64,000 bases of DNA, from positions 1 to 64,000 of the forward strand of contig JACQAZ010000019.1 of assembly GCA_016194705.1 (NCBI GenBank), read 5' to 3'. Of the stretch, positions 33,178 through 42,371 are shown piece after piece. Numbering within the stretch: position 1 is the stretch's first letter; each line of letters starts with the position of its first letter. The translations under genes were made by a program, and so were the position numbers. Origin of the DNA: Elusimicrobiota bacterium (lineage in GTDB: Bacteria; Elusimicrobiota; Elusimicrobia; UBA1565; UBA9628). The notes below the pieces were generated by a model. It was not told where the DNA came from. It saw only the letters and a program-made list of their open reading frames with translations, and ran no database searches.

Positions 33178-34010
33178 TATCGCACCCCTTTCTGCAGGCG
33201 CGACTGGCTGAAGAAGGAGTCGGTCAGCGGGATGTCGAACTCCAGCGAGGAATATTGGACGATGGTCTTCTGGCCGGGCTTGTTGGAGGGCACGCACTCC
33301 ATGCGCGCCGGAATGAGCCGCCCGCCGAGGCGTTTGATGTCGGAGAAGGAGATCGTGCGGATGAGCTCGCCGCGCTCGCTGTAGTCCTCTTCCTTCAAAG
33401 GGACGGCTTCGTCGCCGTAGACCCCGACCCAGAGCATGATGCGCCCCCAGACCACCGGAGCGTCCTTCTTGGGAATGCCCTCGATCTTAAACACGACGCG
33501 GTTCTTCTCTTGGGTCTTGTCGACGAGCTTGTGCGTGTAGTCCTTGACCACCGAGTCGGCCTTGACGATGTCCTCGTAAGTGAAGTCGGATCCGTTCCAT
33601 GCCGTGTGCATCATGCTCGCGGGAATCTTGGTGGTCTGCTCGACGCGCCGGATCCAGATCCACATCTCGTTCTTGCGCCGCAAGGTGACGTTGCCCTTGT
33701 CCTTGGCGGGTGCCAGGATCGAGATGAAGGCGTAGGCGCGCTCGCGGTTCCAGCCCTCGACCTGCATCGTGCGCTCCCCCCACTTCGGGTTGACGATCGT
33801 CATGGAGAGGTCGCCGTGGCTCGAGTCGCCGCGCAGGGCCTTGTTGGCGCGGTCGACGAGGTCGTGGACGGTGTAGTCGGCGGGAGATTTCGCCGTGCCG
33901 CTCGAATCGGCCAGCGCCTCGACACCCGTCGGCGGCGGGTGCGTCCCCGTTGCGGCCGCCGCGTGCGAGGCCAGGAGAGCGGAGAAGGAAGCGATGATCG
34001 CGAACCGCAT
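33177..34010 (-). CDS. LolA-like outer-membrane lipoprotein-sorting protein
   Basis: From ATG 34010 the protein has 277 residues and a signal peptide (MRFAIIASFSALLASHAAAA). The half-barrel core resembles the LolA/RseB-type 'outer membrane lipoprotein-sorting' family: HGDLSMTIVNPKWGERTMQV, FISILAPAKDKGNVTLRRKN, MWIWIRRVEQTTKIPASMM and the EDYSERGELIRTISFSDIKR segment. It probably carries a hydrophobic cargo across the periplasm. It heads the seven-gene export operon and has a leaderless-type promoter. Confidence 0.82.
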   Translation of the reverse strand: MRFAIIASFSALLASHAAAATGTHPPPTGVEALADSSGTAKSPADYTVHDLVDRANKALRGDSSHGDLSMTIVNPKWGERTMQVEGWNRERAYAFISILAPAKDKGNVTLRRKNEMWIWIRRVEQTTKIPASMMHTAWNGSDFTYEDIVKADSVVKDYTHKLVDKTQEKNRVVFKIEGIPKKDAPVVWGRIMLWVGVYGDEAVPLKEEDYSERGELIRTISFSDIKRLGGRLIPARMECVPSNKPGQKTIVQYSSLEFDIPLTDSFFSQSRLQKGVR

Positions 34011-34016
34011 GGGTGT

Positions 34017-34046
34017 ATTGTGCCGCTTTGGCCTCCTCGGGGTCAA
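34017..34046 (-). promoter_or_regulatory. Promoter of the seven-gene export operon
   Basis: Minus-strand TTGACC, 18-nt spacer, CACAAT, then 6 nt to the ATG at 34010. Apart from this one I see no promoter inside the operon, consistent with the gene overlaps. Confidence 0.6.
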
Positions 34047-34084
34047 CGGCCTTGAGGCATGAGATTATGGTAGCCTAGCCCTCC

Positions 34085-34879
34085 ATGCCGAGCATCGACC
34101 GCGACGGCGCCAGGATTTGCTACGAGACCAAGGGCGCGGGCTCGCCGGCCGTGATCTTCGCGCACAACATCCTCTGCGACCGGCGCGTTTTCGACGGCGT
34201 GATCGACAAGCTCTCGGCGAGCCATCGCACGATCGCCGTCGACTTCCGCGGCCACGGCCGGACCCCCGTGCCAGAGCGCGCCTACGGCGCGGCCGACCTG
34301 GCGGACGATCTCGCGGCCGTGCTCGACGCCGAAGGGATCTCGCGCGCCGCGGTCGTCGGGCTCTCGATGGGCGCCACCGTTGCGCTCGAGCTTGCGTTGG
34401 CGAAGCCCGAGCGCGTCTCATCGCTGGCGCTGCTCGGGGCGACGGCGCGGGAGGACGATCTCGCGACCTCGGCCCGCAACGCTTTCCTGTCGCCGCTCGT
34501 GCGTTGTTTCGGCGTCCGGGGGCCCATCCTCCACAAGGCCGTCACGACGCTCTTCGGAGACTCCTACCGCGCGGAAGCGTCGCCGGAGTACGCGCGATGG
34601 ACGCAAAGGATCGCCGGGCTCTCGCCCTGGGCCGCGTACTGCTCGCTGCGGGCCTGGCGCAAGCGTCGGCGGTTCGTTGAAGAGCTCTCAAGGTTGTCGA
34701 TGCCGACGGTGGTCGTGTCCGGCGAAGAGGATGTGGCCTGCACGCCGAAGGAAGGCGAGGAGGTCCACCGACTCATCCGCGGCTCGCGCTTCGTCCTCAT
34801 TCAGCGCGCCGGGCACACCATGTCGGCGGAACGTCCGGCCGAAGTCGCGCAAGCGCTCAGCGGCTTCCTTTCCCCCTAA
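34085..34879 (+). CDS. Alpha/beta hydrolase
   Basis: The 264-residue protein has the nucleophile elbow VVGLSMGATVA (Ser94), the oxyanion region FAHNILCDRR, the acid residue near GEEDVACTP and the catalytic His in RAGHTMSAERP. It resembles esterases and lactonases such as 3-oxoadipate enol-lactone hydrolase-like proteins. No signal peptide is seen, so it acts in the cytoplasm. It is transcribed away from the export operon. Confidence 0.85.
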   Translation: MPSIDRDGARICYETKGAGSPAVIFAHNILCDRRVFDGVIDKLSASHRTIAVDFRGHGRTPVPERAYGAADLADDLAAVLDAEGISRAAVVGLSMGATVALELALAKPERVSSLALLGATAREDDLATSARNAFLSPLVRCFGVRGPILHKAVTTLFGDSYRAEASPEYARWTQRIAGLSPWAAYCSLRAWRKRRRFVEELSRLSMPTVVVSGEEDVACTPKEGEEVHRLIRGSRFVLIQRAGHTMSAERPAEVAQALSGFLSP

Positions 34880-34912
34880 AAAAACGAAAGGCCCCGGTCT
34901 CCCGGAGCCTTC
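34878..34912 (-). terminator. Intrinsic terminator, minus strand
   Basis: A 10-bp stem with one mismatch (AAGGCCCCGG and CCGGAGCCTT, loop TCTC) is followed on the minus strand by T3-CG-T7. It would end transcription of the minus-strand tRNA-like and small-membrane-protein region. It abuts the hydrolase stop codon. Confidence 0.75.
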
Positions 34913-34982
34913 GGGTCATCCATCTCCCGCCCGTCAAGCACTTCAAGCATAACAGGCCTCCCCTCGCTTGTCAATGGTCGGC

Positions 34983-35055
34983 TTGCGGAGGTGGGATTCG
35001 AACCCACATCTCCACGCTTGACGGGGGGGTATCCTGCCAGTTAGACGACCCGGCA
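34983..35055 (-). tRNA. tRNA-Asp-like gene (GTC), degenerate anticodon arm, possible pseudogene
   Basis: The reverse complement reads TGCCGGGTCGTCTAACTGGC, then a run of C, GTCAAGCGTGG, and a perfect GTGGG-TTCGAAT-CCCAC T-arm. The acceptor stem has 6 of 7 pairs. The anticodon arm is poor: the 5' side is CCCCC opposite GCGTG (three of five pairs) and position 33 is C instead of the near-universal U. Replacing the C-run by CCACGCT would restore a perfect arm. No CCA is encoded. It may be a decayed gene or a consensus error. Confidence 0.5.
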
Positions 35056-35117
35056 AACCTAATATATATACGATTGAGGTGGTCAAATTGTTCCCTCTCT
35101 CGACGAGGATAGGCGGG

Positions 35118-35366
35118 TTAGAAGAGGAAAAAGCTGGCCAAGGTCAGAGCCGCGCCGATGACCATCTTCTGGACGTCGTTGTTCTTCTTGCCGGAGATGA
35201 GCAGCGCCGCTCCCACCAGACCGGCCACGGCGCTGAGGCCGAACTTCACGAAGGTCTCGGGCTTGGCCGTCACGGTCGGCAGCGCCGCGGCCGTCGAGGT
35301 CGACATGGCCTGCTCGATCGTCGGCAGGCTTTTCTCATTTCCAGCGAGCAAATCCTTGATTTCCAT
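35118..35366 (-). CDS. Small membrane protein, 82 aa
   Basis: The sequence has a soluble 38-residue start and two helices (FVKFGLSAVAGLVGAALLIS, then KMVIGAALTLASFFLF) separated by GKKNNDVQ. It is a paralogue of the 68-aa protein at 8418-8624. It starts 3 nt after the stop of the giant membrane protein gene, so it is probably co-expressed with it. The function is unknown. Confidence 0.68.
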   Translation of the reverse strand: MEIKDLLAGNEKSLPTIEQAMSTSTAAALPTVTAKPETFVKFGLSAVAGLVGAALLISGKKNNDVQKMVIGAALTLASFFLF

Positions 35367-35369
35367 GAG

Positions 35370-38300
35370 CTACTCCCAGCTCGTCAAGCGCTGGCGCCAG
35401 AGATCCAGGGTCTCGTTGAGCTTCTCTTGGTGGGTCTTGTAGACGACGGCCCCCCCGATGAGCAGCGCGCCGAGGATGAGGACCTGGGTGCCGATCAGCG
35501 TCATCCGGGAACTGCGGTCCATGTGCATCAGGACCTTGTAGAGGATGGAGGCCAAGTCGGTGCCGACTCCCGCAAGGCCCAGCAAGACGTAGAGCCGCAC
35601 TTTGAGGAAGCTCCCGAGCGACATGGACAGGACGCCGAGCATGAGCAAGGTCATGTGGAAGGCCATCGGATAGCGCTCGTCGGTCAGCGCGTAGTAGGCC
35701 GCGCTTCCGAGCATCGCGAGCAACGTCACCGCGCGGATCTCGTTGCGCAAGGCCGGCTGGATTTTGTTCCTAAACAACTGGAGCAGGACCAATATCCCTA
35801 GACCGACCGGGATCACGTAGGCCTGCAGCACGCGCAGTTCGAGCTTGGTCCAGAAGACAATCATGATGAAAGAGACGAAACCCGCCACGGCGACGATGTG
35901 GTAGGGCGATTCTTGGTCGTCCTTGCCCATGTAGGAGAACATGATGCTGTAAAGGCCGACGACCAGCAGGACGGTGTTGGTGCCCAGGTGGTGGAGCAGC
36001 ACCCAGAGCATCGCAGCCACGGGCATCGTGAGCAAGGTCCCCAGGAGCGGGATGCGCACCTCGCGGTCGCTCAACGGCAGGACCTGCTTGGCGCCGGCCA
36101 GCGAATACGAGACCAAGAGGCTCGCCCACACATCGTACTCGTAGTTCCACCAGTGCAAAGTCAGCATGAGCTGGCGCCGGACCACGGCGAAGAAGCCCAG
36201 CGCGCAGAACTGGATCATGAAATAAGGCGGCATCGTCTTGTGCCTCACGCCCTCCTCCCACCAGCCCCAGACGGACGCCCCGTAAAGCCCCAAGATGAGC
36301 CCCAGGCTGCGCGGATCGAAGGCTTTGTCGTAGCGCAGGATCTGCACCGAGGCCGCCAGGGCGAAGGCGGAGTACAAGGCTGCAGTGTTGAGCGACCACC
36401 CGTCCTGTCCGAGCATCGAGAGCGTCTGATCGAAGAGACGCGGCGGCTGCGGTTCGCGCCCCGCGAAGACCGCCGCGTAGCGGTCCTGGACCCAGCGGCA
36501 GGCGGCGCCCGTCAAGAACACCGAGCCCGCGACGGCCAACACGGGCCACGGGTAAGGCTCGCGGCATTGGCTGAAATAGACGAGCCAGGTCGGGACCGCG
36601 AGCAGGAGGCCGGAGAACAGGGCCTCGCTGGACGAGGCGGGGGCGCGAGCGGCGCGGGGCGTCAGCGCGGCGAGCGCCGCGCCGAGGCCGAAGGCCCACA
36701 GGCCCTTGGTCGAGTCCGGGTGATGATAGAGGACGTGGAGCATCGCGGCGGCACCGAGCGTGAACGCGACGGGTCCCATCGCTTTGGGGCCGAGCCGCTG
36801 CGGCCGAACCTGCGCCAAGACGAGGAACCCTCCCCAGAGTCCCAACACGGCCCAGATCACTTCGGCCCGATGCAGGTAGCTCGCCACGAAGAAGTCCGCG
36901 TGCAGGGCCGCCATCAGCTCGACGCCCGCCCACACGAAGAACGCCGGCTCGCGGCGGATGAGGCCCTGGTGGATGAGAAGGCTCGCTCCCCCCAGAAGCA
37001 GGGGAGCGACCTGGAAGGTGTGCGCCGAGTATTCGGTCAGTCCCCACAGCAGGCTCGTCTGCGTCGCGGCCAGCAGGACCAGGCCCCAAGTGTTCTGCAA
37101 GGAGCGCCACAGCTCGTCGTCGATGGCGCCCATGCGCTGGAGGAAGGTCTTGAGCGGGGAAGGCCGCGAGCAGAAGAGGATCCAGAAATGGCCCATCCCG
37201 ATGGAGCACCAAGCCGAGGGCATCGGGAAGTCGAAGGGGCTCAAGCCCGGCAGCCGCGTCAGGGAGAAAAAGCTGCCGACGATCATGGCGAGGCCCCCGT
37301 ACAGAGCGAGCCACGAGGTCCCGCCGAGGCCGTGCAGGCGCATCATCAGGAGCGCCAATGCCATCACGAAGGGCGCGTTGAAGTGGTAGTGGTCCAGGCC
37401 GAGAGGCGCCTGCGGAAACAGCACCATCTGGAAGGCGCCGCGGAAGGCGTAGAGGACCAGCATGAAGAAGCAAAGCGCCGCGGCCGTGTTGCGGTAACGC
37501 GCGACCATCGTCCGATCCTCGACCGGGCTGAGCTCGGCGCGCAGATAAAAGTACAGGACCGGCAGGCCTAGGGCCGGGAAGGCCGCGTTGGGATGCCGGA
37601 ACCAGGGGACGAGCATCGCCGCGCACCAGATGGCCGTCGTCACGCCGTAGTGGTAGAGCCCTTCCCATAGCGCGCAGTTGGCCGCCTCTCCCGCGTCGGG
37701 CCGCCGCGAGGCTCTCTGAAAATAGCGCCCGGCGACGTAGGCCATGAGGCCCGAGACGATGAAGCGCGTGCTCGTCATGAGCTCGAGGTCGGGCTGAAGG
37801 AAATAGGTGCTCGTCAGCATGGCCAGCACGGACCCCGCCAAGACCAGGCACACGCGGTTGATGAAGGCCTGGATGTCCTCGCGTTTCGACAGCAGGCGTC
37901 CGGCCGAGAACTCGAAGAGGGTGGCCGTCGCGCCCAGGCACAGGAGGTGGTTTTCCATGAGACCTCGGGCGCGCAGGGCGTCGCCCAAATAAAAGCGCAC
38001 CAAGTGGATGTTGCCGTCGGCCAGGCAGAGGCTCGCCGCCGCGAACAGGACCTGGCGGCGCAGCGAGAGGCCGACCACGGCGTAGGCCGCGGCGGCCAGG
38101 TAGGGGGTCCAGAGCTGGACGCCCGCGTTCCTCAGCGCGGGATCGGCCGCATGGGAGATCACGGCGTAGCCGGCGAGCAGCAACGCGGGGACTTGGAGCC
38201 ACGGCGCGGCCGGGAGCCGGAAGAACTCCTGGGCGTAGCGCCCCTCGGTGAGCCAGGACCAGCGCCGGCGCAGCTCCGAGCCCGCGGCGGCGGCCATGGC

Positions 38301-41300
38301 CAAGGTCAGACTGAAGGCCGCAAGCCTCCACGGCGAGAGCAGGAAGTCGAAGCGAGCTTCCCCGCCCGCCAGGACCCCGAGGGCTCCGGTGAAGACGTCG
38401 ACATAAGCGAGCGCCGCCCCGAGCAGGACCAGCGGCCCGCAAGCCTGCGCGCGGGCCGCCGCCAGCACGGCCGCGAGCAGGAGCAATTGCTGGTGCGAGG
38501 ACAGCTCGCGCGGGAAAACGCCGTCGTAAAGACCCCAGAGGCCGGCGGCCAAAGTCGCGAGGCTTGCCAGCATAAGGGAGGGAGCCGCCAATGCCGAGAG
38601 CCTCTTGCGCACCTCCGGAATCGGCTCCATCAGCAGGTGGCAAGCCTGGATCCAGAGGAAAAAGAGCAAGGTCGGCGCGGCGGAGTTGGCGGGCGTGAGG
38701 CGCTCGAGAAGCGGCGCGCCGCCCGGAACGGACCAGGCGAGGATCGCGGCCCAGGTCTGCAGGAAAAGCAAGCCGCCGAGAAACGGCTTCTCATCTGCGA
38801 GCGCGAACCAACAGAGCTGGGCGCTCGCGTAGGTCAAGAGGGGCTTGAGGGGCGCGACTTCGTCGCCGCTCGAGAGCGCCCACAGAAGCGCGGCGCATAC
38901 GAGCAGGCTTCCCGCGCGCAGGACGCTCCTCAGAGGAGCGGCGAGCAAGGCGTCGACCCAGGGCGCTCCCCGCCTCAGACCGTCCCGGTACAGGAAATAG
39001 AGGGCGTTGAGGACCAGGCCGACGAGCAGGGCGGCGCCGTGCCAGCGCGGATCGGCCGCCTGATCGTAGTATCCCGAAACGATCCCGGCTGTCGCCGAGA
39101 TCCACCCCAAGTGAACCGGAATTTTCGCTCGCGGATCGGTCCGGAAGTAGACCGCGATCAAGGTCCAGGCGAGGCCCGCCACGACGAGCCCCGCGGCGCC
39201 CCTCAGATGGATCCCTGCGCCAAGCAGGTTCCGCGCGAGGTTCCAAGTGTCGACCTTGAAAGCCAGGAAAAGCGCCGATGCCATGAGCGGGTTGGTGAAA
39301 AGGGAGTGGTCCCGGCGCTGCAGAGGAAAGGGGACCTTGCCCATGAAGAGATCGCCTTCCCCCAGGCCCGCGAGGAACGGCGCGGCTCGCAGTGAAAAGC
39401 ACCCAAGCGCCAGCGCGGCGGCGCAGACGCCGCTCATGAGCCCGGAACCCCATTCGATGAAAGGGAATAGCGCCTCGCTCTCCGCCTTGAGTTCAGGTAA
39501 CAGGATGAAGACGATCAGGGCCGCCATGCCGGCCGGAAGAAGCGACCGCGAGAAATAGGCGGCGGTCACGAGCACGCCGGACATGAGCAGGGGAGCTCCC
39601 ATGGTCATGGCGACTTGGATCCCCGCGGCGTTCTCGGGAAGGCCCTGCTCGAAAAATACGCGCAAGCACATCGCCGCGATCGCGACGGCGCCGTAGACCA
39701 GGAGCACCGTGGACCGCGCGTTGCGCAGCAGCGGCGACCTCGAGGCCCCGGCGGCCGCGAGCCAGGCCAGCGACAGCAGCGACAGGCCGAAGACCATATT
39801 GTTGCCGTGGAGCGTGCGTCCCGACATGTCCGCAAATCCCAGGTACGGCAGCGAGACACCCAGGATCGCCATCACGGTGTGGACATAAACGAGGTTCTGG
39901 TCGCGGTACGCCCGCCAGCCGAACAGCGCGGCCGCGAGCAGGAGATAAACGGCGGTGTGCAGCGGCGGTGTGTTGTAGTGCCACTGCACCAGCACGGCCA
40001 GCACGGTCGTGACGTTGAGGACGGCCGCTGTCATCTGCGACGCGACCTTAGCGAGATCCTCCCACCAGCGCCGCAGGACGATCCCCGAACCGCCTACGGC
40101 TAGGGCCAGCCCGAGACCGAGCGCCGGGATGCGAGGTCCCGGGAACGACTCCCAGGTCCCGATCGACCCTCCGCCCAGCGCGAGCAAGGTGAAAGCGATC
40201 CAGGCATGGAGGATGTCGCGCCGGAACAGCGCCTGCGCCGTCCAGATCGCGCCCGCCAAGACCAAGGTCAGGAGCCTGACCTGCGGCTGCGATGCGCCCA
40301 TGAAGAGACCCAGGAGTATGAGGGCATAACCTATGAAGGAATCCTTGCCGTACGCCGGACTCTCCTTGCGGAAGCTGCGCGAGCACTGCTCCCCGAACAG
40401 CACGAGTCCCCCGGCGGCGACCACCATGGCGGCATAGACCTGGATCTGGGGCAGATGGCGCATGAAGCCGTAGACCCAAAGAAAGACCTGCAGAAAGGTC
40501 GTGGTCAACGAAACGCCGAAAAACCACGGGACCCTCCCTTCCTCTATAAGGGCGGGCGAGAGCTCCGTGCGCACGAAGCGAAGTATCGCTATGCAGACGA
40601 GGAGGAAGCCGGCGTGGAAGCCGGCGCCGAGGATGAACCACACGCGATCGCCGTCCGGATCGAACACCAGGGCGAACGGACCGAGCAGGACTAGGGCGTT
40701 GATCAAGAGCAATGGAAGCCCGAGCAGGTCCTTGAGGTCCGGATTGACGGCCGCGCACCAGCGTCTCAAGCCGCGTCCGAAGCCGGCGACGTAGGCCAGC
40801 GCAACGAGCGGGAGTACCCAATCCTTATGCGTCACCTGCGGATCGTGCGCCATGAGCGCCACCGCCATGAAGTTAGCCGGCAGAAGCGCGATGGCCGCGC
40901 CCCGCAGCATGTCCGCGGTGCCCTTGAGCTTCCCGCTCTGCCGCTCGAGCCAGGAGCCCATGCGAGCCAGCAGCGCGGTCAGGCCCGCCAGCAAAGCGGG
41001 CAGGACGGTATAGCGCACGAACCAGTGCTTGTCCCAAGTGTAGAACGCGAGCAGAGAGCTTCCGACCACGACCATCGCAATGCCGGCCAGAAGCCCCCAG
41101 TTCTCGGCGAAGAAAGGCAGGAGATGCTCGGTCCAGAACGACGGCACGACTTCCTCCGGCGCCGCGGGAGGAACGGGAGTCTCCGGCGCCGGCTTCGGGA
41201 AGGGAGCTTCGATGACCGGCGCGGCCTTCGGCTCGGCCTGGGCCAGCGAGAGCCGCTCTTCGTTGCTCAGCGCAAGGCCGTGGCGCTGGAGGAATTCGCG

Positions 41301-42311
41301 TTCGGGGACCTTTTGCGCCCGCTCGCGGCACCAGGACTCCAGCGACCGCCTGATGTCGTCGGGGACCTCGATATGCCGCCGCGTCCAAAGCAGGAGCAGC
41401 TCGGCGGGACGTGTCCCGCAGAGGAGCTCCAGGTCCTTGGCCGCGCCTTGGTCCTGTTCTTCGACGCGCGCAAGCCACGCCGAGACCTCGGGCCAGTCCG
41501 GCCCGGGCGTCGAGCCGAAGCGCAGCTCCATGATCAGGGCGGCGCGTTCCTGGAGGCTCGCGTCGGCGCCGAGCTTTCGAATCACAGGGGCCAGCCGGCT
41601 CGTGGGCCAGGACGCGGCGGCGTCGAGCGCGCGGCACTTGTCTTGAGCACCTTCGATCACGTGGGCCGCGGCCTCCTCGTCGAGGTCCTGCGGGAAGGGC
41701 TGGGCGGCGCCGGAAAGGCTCGCGCGCGCCTGCGCGATCCTGCGCGCGTTGAGTTCCTGGACCTTCTTCTTGAGAGGCTCCCAATGCGTCTGGAGCGCGG
41801 CGGCCTGAGGGTCGCTCTCCAGGCGCTCGATCAGGGGGAGCGGATCGATGAGGCCGGCGCCGGCGGCGAGCGCCTTGCGGAGCTTATCGTCGACGACCTG
41901 CTCGGTCTTGGGAGTCTTCTTGCCCCAAGTCTCGAGGAAGAACCGGTCGCGCTGGAGGGTCAAGGCGAACTGGAGGCGCAGGAGCCTGGCCGGCAGGGCG
42001 AGCCAATCGACGGTGACATCGAGCGGCAAGTCGCCAAGGAGCTCCCGAAACTCCTCGAGCTCCGTGCTCCCGGTTGCCTTGCGGTTGTGGCAGCGCGAGG
42101 CCTCGAGACGGCGGCGGGACTTGAGGTGCGCGACGAGTCCTTCAAAGGAGGACCCGGGGTGGCGGGAGAGGATCTCGATGAGCTCGGCCGTCGAGGGCTT
42201 GGCGCCGCTTCCCTTGCCGATTTCTTTGAGGACCGGCAGGATGAAGCCGTTGTCCAGCCGGCCCGAGGCCAGAAGGCCGCACAGCGCCTCGACCAGTTCT
42301 TTATCTTGCAT
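35370..42311 (-). CDS. Giant polytopic membrane protein, 2313 aa
   Basis: Residues 1 to about 370 are soluble and helical, followed by a Pro-rich linker (FPKPAPETPVPPAAPEE). From about residue 395 to the end the protein is an almost unbroken series of hydrophobic helices (for example NWGLLAGIAMVVVGSSLLAF); I estimate several dozen. I see no catalytic motif, no repeat of fixed period and no ATP-binding site. The start of the membrane part resembles DUF2157/DUF2339-type proteins, which are much shorter. It has a good promoter and is followed by a small membrane protein gene. Coding is continuous over 6.9 kb, with no sign of fusion error. Confidence 0.85.
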   Translation of the reverse strand: MQDKELVEALCGLLASGRLDNGFILPVLKEIGKGSGAKPSTAELIEILSRHPGSSFEGLVAHLKSRRRLEASRCHNRKATGSTELEEFRELLGDLPLDVTVDWLALPARLLRLQFALTLQRDRFFLETWGKKTPKTEQVVDDKLRKALAAGAGLIDPLPLIERLESDPQAAALQTHWEPLKKKVQELNARRIAQARASLSGAAQPFPQDLDEEAAAHVIEGAQDKCRALDAAASWPTSRLAPVIRKLGADASLQERAALIMELRFGSTPGPDWPEVSAWLARVEEQDQGAAKDLELLCGTRPAELLLLWTRRHIEVPDDIRRSLESWCRERAQKVPEREFLQRHGLALSNEERLSLAQAEPKAAPVIEAPFPKPAPETPVPPAAPEEVVPSFWTEHLLPFFAENWGLLAGIAMVVVGSSLLAFYTWDKHWFVRYTVLPALLAGLTALLARMGSWLERQSGKLKGTADMLRGAAIALLPANFMAVALMAHDPQVTHKDWVLPLVALAYVAGFGRGLRRWCAAVNPDLKDLLGLPLLLINALVLLGPFALVFDPDGDRVWFILGAGFHAGFLLVCIAILRFVRTELSPALIEEGRVPWFFGVSLTTTFLQVFLWVYGFMRHLPQIQVYAAMVVAAGGLVLFGEQCSRSFRKESPAYGKDSFIGYALILLGLFMGASQPQVRLLTLVLAGAIWTAQALFRRDILHAWIAFTLLALGGGSIGTWESFPGPRIPALGLGLALAVGGSGIVLRRWWEDLAKVASQMTAAVLNVTTVLAVLVQWHYNTPPLHTAVYLLLAAALFGWRAYRDQNLVYVHTVMAILGVSLPYLGFADMSGRTLHGNNMVFGLSLLSLAWLAAAGASRSPLLRNARSTVLLVYGAVAIAAMCLRVFFEQGLPENAAGIQVAMTMGAPLLMSGVLVTAAYFSRSLLPAGMAALIVFILLPELKAESEALFPFIEWGSGLMSGVCAAALALGCFSLRAAPFLAGLGEGDLFMGKVPFPLQRRDHSLFTNPLMASALFLAFKVDTWNLARNLLGAGIHLRGAAGLVVAGLAWTLIAVYFRTDPRAKIPVHLGWISATAGIVSGYYDQAADPRWHGAALLVGLVLNALYFLYRDGLRRGAPWVDALLAAPLRSVLRAGSLLVCAALLWALSSGDEVAPLKPLLTYASAQLCWFALADEKPFLGGLLFLQTWAAILAWSVPGGAPLLERLTPANSAAPTLLFFLWIQACHLLMEPIPEVRKRLSALAAPSLMLASLATLAAGLWGLYDGVFPRELSSHQQLLLLAAVLAAARAQACGPLVLLGAALAYVDVFTGALGVLAGGEARFDFLLSPWRLAAFSLTLAMAAAAGSELRRRWSWLTEGRYAQEFFRLPAAPWLQVPALLLAGYAVISHAADPALRNAGVQLWTPYLAAAAYAVVGLSLRRQVLFAAASLCLADGNIHLVRFYLGDALRARGLMENHLLCLGATATLFEFSAGRLLSKREDIQAFINRVCLVLAGSVLAMLTSTYFLQPDLELMTSTRFIVSGLMAYVAGRYFQRASRRPDAGEAANCALWEGLYHYGVTTAIWCAAMLVPWFRHPNAAFPALGLPVLYFYLRAELSPVEDRTMVARYRNTAAALCFFMLVLYAFRGAFQMVLFPQAPLGLDHYHFNAPFVMALALLMMRLHGLGGTSWLALYGGLAMIVGSFFSLTRLPGLSPFDFPMPSAWCSIGMGHFWILFCSRPSPLKTFLQRMGAIDDELWRSLQNTWGLVLLAATQTSLLWGLTEYSAHTFQVAPLLLGGASLLIHQGLIRREPAFFVWAGVELMAALHADFFVASYLHRAEVIWAVLGLWGGFLVLAQVRPQRLGPKAMGPVAFTLGAAAMLHVLYHHPDSTKGLWAFGLGAALAALTPRAARAPASSSEALFSGLLLAVPTWLVYFSQCREPYPWPVLAVAGSVFLTGAACRWVQDRYAAVFAGREPQPPRLFDQTLSMLGQDGWSLNTAALYSAFALAASVQILRYDKAFDPRSLGLILGLYGASVWGWWEEGVRHKTMPPYFMIQFCALGFFAVVRRQLMLTLHWWNYEYDVWASLLVSYSLAGAKQVLPLSDREVRIPLLGTLLTMPVAAMLWVLLHHLGTNTVLLVVGLYSIMFSYMGKDDQESPYHIVAVAGFVSFIMIVFWTKLELRVLQAYVIPVGLGILVLLQLFRNKIQPALRNEIRAVTLLAMLGSAAYYALTDERYPMAFHMTLLMLGVLSMSLGSFLKVRLYVLLGLAGVGTDLASILYKVLMHMDRSSRMTLIGTQVLILGALLIGGAVVYKTHQEKLNETLDLWRQRLTSWE

Positions 42312-42325
42312 GGGCGGCCCCCGGG

Positions 42326-42354
42326 AGCATAGCCCCCGAACCCTTGCGCGTCAA
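42326..42354 (-). promoter_or_regulatory. Promoter of the giant membrane protein gene
   Basis: TTGACG, 17-nt spacer, TATGCT on the minus strand. The ATG lies 14 nt downstream of the -10, so the leader is only a few nucleotides. Confidence 0.6.
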
Positions 42355-42371
42355 GGCCGCCCGGCGGCGGG

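Noticed and set aside
35770-38643. 957-aa minus-strand ORF inside the giant gene
   Set aside because: It is another frame of the 2313-aa gene, with Arg/Pro-rich shadow composition.
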